From Eublepharis macularius (Eukaryota > Chordata > Lepidosauria > Squamata > Eublepharidae), in assembly GCF_028583425.1 (NCBI RefSeq), contig NC_072792.1, positions 157,982,676-158,046,675 on the forward strand: a stretch of 64,000 nt of DNA. Reading direction: 5' to 3'. The stretch's first letter is position 1. Each line of letters begins with the position of its first letter. The notes below the pieces were generated by a model that had not been told where the DNA came from, made no database searches, and saw only the letters and a program-made list of their open reading frames with translations. Shown here in pieces: positions 55,690-64,000 of the stretch. Both the position numbers and the translations under genes were made by a program.

Positions 55690-56345
55690 CAGCACAGTTC
55701 ATAGAATCATAGTGTTGGAAGGTACCTCTAGGGTCATCTAGTCGAACCCCCTGCACAATGCAGGAAATTCACAAATACCTCCTCCCCACCCACACACCCA
55801 GTGACCCTTACTCCGTGTCCAGAAGATGGCAAAACACTGTCAGAATCCCTAGCCAAACTGGTCTGGGGAAAATTGCCACCTGACCCCAAGATGGTGATTG
55901 GCATTATCCTGGTCATGTAAGAAGGGGCTATGAGAACTAAGCACTGATGTAGCCCTTCCTGCCCTCCCTCTCATGATCTGCCTAGGTTCACAGAATCAGC
56001 ATTGCTGTCAGATGGCCATCTAGCCTCTGCTTAAAAACCTCCAAAGAAGGAGATCCCACCACCTCCCGAGGAAACCTGTTCCACTGAGGGACTGCTCTGT
56101 CTCTCAGGAAGTTCTTCCTAATGTTTAGCAGAAAATTCTTTTGATTTAATTTCAACCCATTGGTTCTGATACGACCTTCTGGGGCAGCGGAAAACAACTC
56201 CGCACCATCCTCTATATGACAGTCCTTCAAGTACTTGAAGATGGTTATCATAGCACCTCTCAGTTGTCTCCTCTGCAAGCTAAACAGACCAAGCCCTCCC
56301 CTGGACACGTTCCAGCTTGTCTATATCCTTCTGAAATTGTGGTGT
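55690..56345 (-). mobile_element. CR1-type LINE 3' fragment
   Basis: Begins with the CR1-type end AGAATCATAGTGTTGGAAGG...TCATCTAGTCGAACCCCCTGC. On the minus strand 56308-55988 reads RDRAVPQWNRFPREVVGSPS and LEVFKQRLDGHL, the C-terminal end of a CR1-like ORF2. Frames are broken elsewhere. Confidence 0.75.
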
Positions 56346-56854
56346 CACAATTTCAGACTACAGCCAAAGATTAGAGCTGTCTAGTTAGTGCTCTCCAAGG
56401 TTACAGGTGTGTGTGTCTTTCTCTACCTGAAATACTGTAGCTAGAGAAATGGTACCTTTTAGATCAAAGTATGTCCTCTACTATAATAATGCGGCCCTCA
56501 CCCATGCTCAGCAGTTTACTTGGCTAACTGTTCTGTGGAAGTGATGTGATTTTTACAATGGCATATCTTATCTGAATGGTGGTAGGAAACAATGATACAA
56601 ATGTTCCTATTATCAGCTCCCAGGCAAACTGGAAGGCAAAATTTGGCACATATGATTTGTCCATAATTAGTAATAGAAAGAAGAAAGAAAACTCTGGACA
56701 GTTTGAAAGCAACAAATTATCTTCAAGTCCTCTCTGCTCTCAGGCTAATGTTCTTTGATAGATTTTTCAAAGCACTTATCATTGGAGCAGTGAATACAAA
56801 TTTGGAGTAAACATTAAACTTTACAAAACCTAGATGTAAGATACTAACAGAACA

Positions 56855-56935
56855 GTACAGTGCTAACAGACTTACACCTAAGTCCACTGAAGTCAATGGA
56901 TTTAGAAGAGTGTAATTCTGTTTACTATGTCAATA
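56855..56935. repeat. Small palindromic MITE-like repeat
   Basis: ACAGTGCTAACAGACTTACACC, CCACTGAAGTCAATGGATTT and AGTGTAATTCTG are the pattern of the family at 62536. Confidence 0.45.
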
Positions 56936-57549
56936 TGGGAATTGTCTGATTTTTAAAGAATTTTGGCCAACATTTGAAAGGTATATGCAGTTTCATTAAA
57001 TACAGATCTGGGAGTTAATACGGTGATCCAATTTATTCTCCAAGACCAGACAGGCTGGGGGTGGAGAGTTTGCAAAAATGTTTAGTTATTACAGACAACT
57101 GGGAAACTTCCTTCCAAAATTTTCATTCCAAAAAAAGGAAGGTCCCAGGGACACTGCTGAGGACAACAGCAAAAGCGTTTTATTTCTGATCCTGGAGAAA
57201 ATATAACATCCTGACACTCGCCCCCGCATCAGACCGCAGTGCAGTGGAAAGAGTAGAAGAAGGACAATCTGGCAGACATTAAAGGTTTTGGACCTCTACA
57301 ACAGTGGAAGGCATATGAACAAAGGGAATGGTGTGGAGGGAGGAGAGTTGGGGGCGGGCGAGTTGTGGATAGAAATAATACATCAGGGGCTTGATGCCCC
57401 CATAAAAACGTTTCTAGGATCTCTTCCCCCCCCCCCAGTGTAGGCATCTTTCCCTCCTCCTCCCACGATCTCTTCACAATGAAACAGGAAGAAGGAAATT
57501 CATTTCTTTTTCACACTTCTACTGAAGAACGATTAAAAACAGTTTGTCG

Positions 57550-57808
57550 CGCCCGCCCGTTTCTGTTTTTTTTTTTTTTTTATAAAGATCGCGTAACCCA
57601 GGCTCGGAGACGCACGCTGGAGCAAGTCGCTGAGGGCACGCGGAGAGCCAATAGAAATCCTTTTGCTAGGAGCCAATGGGAGTGGTTGTGACATCCCCTG
57701 AGGTTGGAGGTGGGGAGAAAGCGTTGCTGTTAAGGAGGAGGTGGCCTAACTTGCCCAGAAGGTTCTTGTTCCTGTGCTGTTGGTGTTGCACTTGCCTAGT
57801 CTAGCAAG
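57550..57808 (+). promoter_or_regulatory. CRYL1: CRYL1 promoter and 5' UTR
   Basis: A short GC-rich, CpG-containing stretch lies directly upstream of the CRYL1 ATG. It holds two CCAAT boxes in the same orientation at 57648-57652 and 57673-57677, 25 bases apart, a spacing suited to NF-Y. No TATA box is seen. The transcription start is probably between about 57700 and 57790, but this is inferred. Confidence 0.6.
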
Positions 57809-57849
57809 ATGACTGCTATACGAGAGGGACGGGTTGTGATTGTTGGCAG
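57809..57849 (+). CDS. CRYL1: CRYL1 first coding exon (lambda-crystallin, L-gulonate 3-dehydrogenase), partial gene
   Basis: The exon encodes MTAIREGRVVIVG plus two bases of a split codon and ends AG|GTAAAT. The segment VVIVG is the first beta strand and the beginning of the glycine-rich NAD-binding loop of the 3-hydroxyacyl-CoA-dehydrogenase-like Rossmann fold. CRYL1 is a cytosolic NAD-dependent L-gulonate dehydrogenase of the uronate cycle. I assigned it from three facts: the N-terminus resembles vertebrate CRYL1, the phase-2 exon end falls inside the VGSG loop as expected, and CRYL1 lies head to head with IFT88 in human. I did not find exon 2 before the window ends, so intron 1 is at least 6.1 kb. 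Confidence 0.8.
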
Positions 57850-59449
57850 GTAAATCCCTTAGCACATTAGAGTAACTCTTGCGTCCAGTGCCTGGAAAGA
57901 GGAGATTAAGAAGTAATGTAGCAAGAAGTAATATAGCAATAGGAAGTAATATGGCAAGGAGCTCTGCTGGTGGTGAATTTGGTAGGGATGGATTCTGCCC
58001 TAACTCCAGTATATGTCTATTGATGTCTATGGGCTAATAAAAACTATTGGCACAACACTACATTAGCACTTGATGCTGCTGGTGTTAAAAGAACGACTTC
58101 TCTGTGTATAAATTAACTCACCCCAGACCACAGTGGAACAAACAACAAAAAAATTAGACTTTCTAATAAAGTGATGGTGCAGGGGAGAAAACAACCAGCT
58201 ACACCTAACGTTTTCGTTGTTTTAAAACTAAGGTTGCATATTCCTGTAGTTTCTTTAGGCAGTTACAAACAAGTTAAATGTCATTCTTTGTAGCAACTTG
58301 TTGGAAACAAGAATGTCTTCATATTGTTATCTGATATATAAAATTGAGATCTGCTTGAATGTATGTGTCGGTCTTAAATATGTAGATGTGTAGTGAACAA
58401 CTACAGCTACTCATTTTTTAGAAAGTAAGCAATCCATTGTTTCTGAAGTCAATGCTTCAGTATATCCCACTGCACTGGGGTAAAAGTGTTTAGAAATGTA
58501 TCTTTTGTAGAAGGGCCTAAATTGCTCTCCTGTTATCTTTATATTGTTGGTTATTTATCTCTCTCCGTGAGTCAACCTAATTCTTCAAACAGATAGGCAC
58601 AAGCTCTTTCTCCACAATGGCTACCAATATTGTACTGCTTAAAGGTGTGACCTGTGTTTGGAGCATGTGCATTGAGTGTCACGTGACTTTGGCCAGAATA
58701 AGAACTAGAGGATGCCCTCAGTTACGCATCGTTCACCAAAGGTATGCAGAGGGCACATTCTTGCCTTGCCTAAATGGACGGGCCAACTGGCAAAAGAGTT
58801 AATGCAGCATAAATAGGAACATTTCAGTTAGCACAGAGCAAAGGCCAGTTCTTCCTGTGCCAGTGGTATGGCAGCACTGTGGGGTTGTGATTAGAAATAT
58901 GGGGCTGCAGACTACTGGAAGAGGCATCTTTTGAATCTTAAGCTGATGAAAATGATATTCTGAATATTAAATGTGTGTAAGAATAAAACAGTAAGGAATG
59001 GTGGTCTGTGTGCTATTATTAGAATCTAGAATGGCCTCTGTTCAATTGATAATTTGTAGTATATTGTTAAACTGTTAAGAGAATGATAATAAAACAACTG
59101 TGTTAAGCAGAATTGTGCTTTTTACAAAAATAAGACAAAATGCCAAAGTAGAATTGATTAATACCTTTCAACTAAAGAACTTATATGAAATGCTTCAACT
59201 TCTGATAAGCTTATGGTGGTAAAACTTCCTGTTTGTTCTTCTGAAGGAAACTATAATACAAAATGCCAACAAAGCCTTTTCTAAACCTCCATATAGCATA
59301 AGAACTTTCTGTGGCTATTGAACTGAATTATAAACTGTATTTAACAGACTACAGAGTCAAATTATTTGTCTGTTTTGCACTTACATGGTTCATGATGGTT
59401 GGTGTTGCAATTCTATCTATTTGGGCATTTTGCACAGTAGTGTGATGAT

Positions 59450-59748
59450 AGAGCCCCGTGGCACAGAGTGGTAAGCCACAGTACTGCAGTCCAAGCTCTG
59501 CTCACGACCTGAGTTCGATCCCAGCAGAAGCCAGGTTCAGGTAGCCGGCTCAAGGTTGACTCAGCCTTCCATCCTTCCGAGGTCGGTAAAATGAGTACCC
59601 AGTTTCATGGGGGTAAAGTGTAGATGACTGGGGAAGGCAATGGCAAACCACCCCGTAAAAAGTCTTCCAAGAAAACGTCATGGTGCAACATCCCCCCATG
59701 GGTCAGTAATGACTAGGTGCTTGCACAGGGGACTACCTTTACCTTTAC
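59450..59748 (+). mobile_element. Sauria-type SINE (tRNA-derived head, BovB tail)
   Basis: GAGCCCCGTGGCACAGAGTGG and GAGTTCGATCCC give the A-box-like and B-box regions. Then comes the conserved centre, and the tail GGGGAAGGCAATGGCAAACC...CACAGGGGACTACCTTTACC is the BovB-derived 3' end. This SINE class is diagnostic for squamates. Confidence 0.85.
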
Positions 59749-59914
59749 CTGATGATCTTAATGGATTTAGTAGACTGCACAGGATTGCTATATTAGACTG
59801 CTTTAACATAACAGTCTTTTTGCTTTTAGGATCCACATTTCATTACTATAGATTTTCCAGTTTACTTAGCTACATGTGTAGCGCACTTCTAAATTTTTGC
59901 TCCTAGTATCTCAG

Positions 59915-60222
59915 TAAGGAACCTCGTGGTGCAGAGTGGTAAACTGCAGTACTGCAGTTGAAGCTCTGCTTATGACCTGAGTTCGATCCTGGCAGAAGCC
60001 AGGTTCAGGTAGCCGGCTCAAGCTTGACTCAGCCTTCCATCCTTCCGAGGTCAGTAAAATGAGTACCCAGTTTCCTGGGGGTAAACTGTAGATGACTGGG
60101 AAAGACAATGGCAAACCGCCCCATAAAAAGTCTGCCAAGAAAACGTCATGATGTGACATCCCCCTATGGGTCAGTAATGACTCAGTGCTTGCACAGGGGA
60201 CTACCTTTACCTTTATCTAGTA
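59915..60222 (+). mobile_element. Sauria-type SINE, second copy
   Basis: Same structure as the copy 470 bases upstream: GGAACCTCGTGGTGCAGAGTGG, GAGTTCGATCC, and a tail ending CACAGGGGACTACCTTTACC. Same orientation. Confidence 0.85.
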
Positions 60223-62535
60223 TCTCAGTAGCTGCCTTCTGTTTTCCTGACAGCCTTGCACACCGTTTGGCTTTCTTTATCATGGCTCCTGCATGTGATG
60301 TTGGTCACATGGCTTTACTTCACTTTAGGCAATCTGTACATTGGAATATACTGAGAACTATTGGTGCCTGGCAAGGCTAATTGCATCACATTTCAATTAT
60401 AAAAAGAAAGAAATGTTTCCCTTACATGATCATTTCGATTAAACACATGGTGGAAATTTAAGCCAATGCTTGAATCCAAAGAACTGGACAATAGCTTCTA
60501 TGCATCCCAGAATAATCTGGAATTATGTTACTCAAACATAAGTTCCTCATTCTGTAGGGCAAACATGTTTTGAAACTGATGAGAGTTGAATAAGCAGTTT
60601 GTATTTCAGCGTAGAAATCTGCCCGTTCGAAGGAAGAAGTCAGATGTTCCACTGAACAAGCGACAAGGCCTTAGCATGCTTAAAGTACTCCTTTGGATCT
60701 TGCCTTAGACTGTTTGTTTAATTGCAACTTGTCAAAGTTTGAACTCAGGCTTGTAAATAACTTCTTTTCTATGATGAAGTAAATCTCCTTCAGGTGACCA
60801 CGGAAATGAGATTTTGTAAAATTCAGTGAATTATGTTTCTTCAAAGTTTTTTTTTAAGCTTTAGATTTGCCACAAATGAACTTGTGATTGTATAGGAATT
60901 TAGGTTTTTGTCAAAGAAATACAAGAAATGTGCTTAACATTTCCATCGATAATAATGGAACTTAAATTTGATTTTGGCAGGAATGTGCCCACATCTATAT
61001 CTTATGTAGTCGTGTTTGCCTTTTCAATACATTCTGTTTCAAACCAAGAACATACAAATATATGCAGCTTTTAAAAACATGATGCATTGCATTATTGATT
61101 TGCTTCATTTGATAGTCTGCTGAATGAAATGTACTTAATATATTGTATATGTACTTAAATTCTCCACTGTAAACCAAGAAGAATTAAAAATTTGCGGGGA
61201 TACTGTTTCACTTACAATACATCTTGCATTTAATCTCAGCACAGGTATTTGCACAGACTCTCTAGCTACAAAGCAGAATAATGGAGGAGTGTTCTGATGC
61301 CTGATCATCAGGTTCTTTCATAAGAGATAACAAATGTGCCCTTCAATAACCTTCATAATGACAGTGAAAGTGAAACTAATTAGTATTTGAACCAAATGCT
61401 TGCTTTCCTATCCTCAGCCATATTTGGCATGAGCTTTTCTCCTAAGCCTGTATTTACACAAGAGCTCCACTTACTTCACATGTGACCAAACATTAGATTT
61501 ATACAAAACCAGAATGCCTTTCAGCTGTCTCTGTTATGTGGCTCGTGGCTTGTTATGCATAAGTGTAGTTCAGTTTTTAAAAATTTGCATTTCGCTCAGT
61601 ATCTGCATCTTTTATTTGTATCGCTCTCTTGCCAGGAGCTGAATTGTGCTGCACTTTGGCAACAGCAGGCAGATTGAGAGCTATCCAGGTTGCCCCAGGA
61701 CCTTAATACCTGATCTGTGGATTTGATCTTTGGTTTTGTATCTTAAAGCCGAAAATCATAGTCACAGTTGTACTATGCCATAAGTATAAGATCTGGCTAT
61801 ATTTCTGATTTAATACCAAGTCTTGTTCTGAAATGGAGTGCCTTTTTTTTTTTGCTGAGGGAAGAGCCACTCTGCACTAAATCTAGACAGTAAATATTAA
61901 TGCGGTCTTGCCACACTGTACTAATATCCTTTGTTTCTGTTTTTTTATCTCTAATAGGCTGTCTAGCATGTCTTCTTCTGTAGATACTCTCCTAAGCATG
62001 GATGAGTTAATCTTCCTTTTTTAAACTGAACGTAAATTCAATATTAAAATATTTTTGTCTGAAATATATATGGTATAAACCATGTGCAAGAAACGATAAA
62101 ATAAAAGTGTCTAACACATGCAAGGGCATTCAGTAATAATTTGCAAGAGGAAAAGGAAAAATCATTACACAGTGACAGAGATTATATACAAGCTGTTGAA
62201 TCAGTTAAAGAAGCAGGGGGAGGGGGTTGGCACCTCATACATTACAGTTTATCAAGTCAGGGCAAAAAAGATTGATCCAGAAGCTCAAATTAGATCAAAA
62301 ACTTCATGGGCTAGGAGAAACTCACCAGCACCGCACTGCTTTGGAGTGCATGCAATCGAGCTGTTCTTTGAGACAAGGTCAAAGTTATGAGAGTACAAAG
62401 TTGACATGCCTACACCACCCATCCCCCAGCTTAGGTGTTTGGTTGCAAGTTGTAATTCTTCAACCGCATTTTGCTTTAAAACAGAACACAAAACTACCTT
62501 CTTTCCCATCCATGGCAATCAATCATTAAAGTGAC

Positions 62536-62632
62536 TAACAGTGCAATCCTGAGTAGAATTTCTTCAGTATAAGCCTATTGAAATCAGTGGGCATAGATTT
62601 GGGTAAATCTGTTTAGAATTGCACTGTCAGTT
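62536..62632. repeat. Small palindromic MITE-like repeat
   Basis: TAACAGTGCAATCCTGAGTAGAATT faces AATTGCACTGTCAGTTA, with a central CCTATTGAAATCAGTGGGC. Same family as 25006-25095, 28147-28190, 53358-53430 and 56855-56935. Confidence 0.6.
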
Positions 62633-63035
62633 ATCCAAGCCAGCCCTTGCTTATGGTCTAATGCTCTGATTTACAGTGCATTTATATGACTTCATCTCCC
62701 ACCCTTGCATATTAACTTGCCTCATTCTGATGGAAGATCATGAGTTTATGGGTCCCTATTACTGAAGTGTCTGCCTGGTTCACGAAGCAATAGTACAAAT
62801 GCTTTGGAAAAGTAAGCTACATTACATCTATAGGAAGAGAGACTGACTAAAGAATCATTAGTCTGATTTGAGGAAAAATGAAATAATTCTCTGACTTCAA
62901 ATGTGGTGATTACTTTATTGATTACTGGCCGGAAATTCTTTATAAAGAGCACTGAGCGCATATTCTCTCGATGCTTGTGATGATGTTTGTATGACAATGT
63001 GTGAGATGGGACATATTGCGCAACTTGAATGTGCA

Positions 63036-63285
63036 CTACACGTTTGGTGTAGTGGTTAAGAACGGCAGGACTGTAATCTGGAGAACTGGGTTTAATTCCC
63101 CACTCCTCCACTTGGAAACCAGCTGGGTGACCTTGGGTCAGTCACAGCTCTTTTAGAGCTCTCTCAGCCCCATTCACCTCACAGGGAGATTGTTGTGGGG
63201 ATAATAACACATTTCGTAAACCACTCTGAGTGGATGTTAAGTTGTCCTGAAGGGTGGTATATAAATCCAATGTCATTATTATTAT
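63036..63285 (+). mobile_element. MIR-like SINE
   Basis: GTGTAGTGGTTAAGAACGGC, GGGTTTAATTCCCCACTCCTCC, CAGCTGGGTGACCTTGGGTC, and TGGTATATAAATCCAATG before an ATT-rich tail. In CRYL1 intron 1. Confidence 0.7.
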
Positions 63286-63296
63286 ATTATTATTTT

Positions 63297-64000
63297 GAGA
63301 GGGATGGATTGCAGGGAAAAACAGAATGTGGCATTGTGTTAAATGGGCAAAGGGCCTGCCCCTTTCTGTCAATCACCAATTCCCTGTATTCCTCTTTGGT
63401 GTGTGTACAAACTGGGTAAATGCCAATCAGGGCCCATGGATGGTGGAAGGAGCCAGGTTGGAAGTGAAAGAGAAAACTCTGTTAACTGTCAGCTCTGAAG
63501 GTCTGAGCCTTCAGAGAAAAACTGGAGAGATCCTGTCTCAGAGCCCAGTTTGAGAGTAGACAGGCTGAAACAGTGAATATGTTTACAGATAGAGTTTGTG
63601 CCTCCAGAGGAGTAGGCAGGAAGAAATCATTCCTCAGGAGACTGTATGTCTCAAAGCGTGGCTTTTGGGATAAAGCAAGCTAATTCCAATGAACATTTAA
63701 AAGAGGAGAGTCTCAGAGTCTTGTTTTCATGGGTAGCAGGCTAAGCTATTTCCAGAAGGAGCTCACACTTACATTGTGAGATTCCAAAGGCTGAGGAAAG
63801 GCCAAAGATTCACCTCAGGAATCAGAGCTTGGCTGTTAACTGCTTCCTGTGTTTCTGCCTCATTAACTGAAACATTATAACTTCGTGAGCCCAGCAAATA
63901 CTGTGTGTTTTACTTATATATAGTTTCAAGCCTCTTTACTGAATAACCTTATTCCACCCAAGAGAATTAATAAAAGTAATCCCCCCCTTTGTTAACCTCA
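63297..64000 (+). repeat. LTR-like block cut by the window edge
   Basis: A mixed-composition, non-intronic-looking stretch that ends in TTATATATAG and AATTAATAAAAG before a C run. It looks like the promoter and polyadenylation part of an LTR. No internal frames are visible. Confidence 0.3.

Larger units (their letters stand above)
53511..57549. other. IFT88-CRYL1 intergenic sequence, right part
   Basis: Besides the TIR elements at 54.3-54.8 kb, the Penelope-like fragment at 55.4 kb, the CR1 piece at 55.7-56.3 kb and the small palindromic repeat at 56.9 kb, I see nothing gene-like. Confidence 0.5.
57850..64000 (+). other. CRYL1 intron 1 (partial)
   Basis: No further CRYL1 exon was recognised. 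The intron holds two Sauria-type SINEs (59450-59748 and 59915-60222), a small palindromic MITE-like repeat (62536-62632), a MIR-like SINE (63036-63285) and an LTR-like block at the right edge. The remaining stretches, including 57850-59440 and 60230-62530, are AT-rich sequence in which I see no gene. Confidence 0.65.

Noticed and set aside
61940-62030. Possible CRYL1 exon 2
   Set aside because: Polypyrimidine-AG is present but the reading does not match the GxIGxSWA Rossmann continuation expected after exon 1.

Overview
This is a window of vertebrate nuclear DNA, almost certainly from a squamate reptile (lizard or snake). Two conserved genes are present as split, intron-rich loci. The repeat content is squamate-like: tRNA-derived SINEs with a BovB-type tail (Sauria SINE pattern), CR1 and L2-type LINEs, MIR-like SINEs, Penelope-like elements and a vertebrate chromovirus. 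I see no bacterial genes, CRISPR arrays, tRNA genes or rRNA genes.

Left two thirds (about 0.6-44.4 kb, minus strand): IFT88, the tetratricopeptide-repeat core subunit of intraflagellar transport complex B. I placed 23 coding exons by hand (ATG at 42559, last visible exon 608-668). All splice phases are compatible across the chain, giving about 746 codons. The last roughly 80 codons of the family's usual length lie beyond the left edge. A GC-rich putative promoter and non-coding first exon sit at about 44.16-44.42 kb and contain an RFX X-box-like site, as expected for a ciliary gene.

The introns are full of transposable elements. The most important is an apparently young Ty3/gypsy chromovirus (31672-38594) inserted antisense in intron 4. 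It has two 417-bp LTRs identical by eye, a 5-bp target duplication, gag with a zinc knuckle, a pol encoding protease, reverse transcriptase (RT), RNase H, integrase and a chromodomain, a GGGAAAC slippery heptamer followed by a perfect 12-bp hairpin at the gag/pol boundary, and an 11-nt match suggesting self-primed reverse transcription. One frame break in RT disrupts pol.

Intergenic region (about 44.4-57.5 kb): only repeats are seen. These include a MITE-like family with TIR AGGGTTGCCA and about 10-bp target duplications, L2-like and CR1-like fragments, a tandem-repeat LTR-like block, and an internally inverted Penelope-like element (47540-49113) with GIY-YIG and RT fragments and a well-formed hammerhead-ribozyme fold in its terminal repeat.

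Right end (57.5-64 kb, plus strand): promoter and first coding exon of CRYL1 (lambda-crystallin / L-gulonate 3-dehydrogenase), then its first intron, which runs off the window. IFT88 and CRYL1 are head to head as in human 13q12. Work by eye cannot supply repeat family names or divergences; those need a repeat library.
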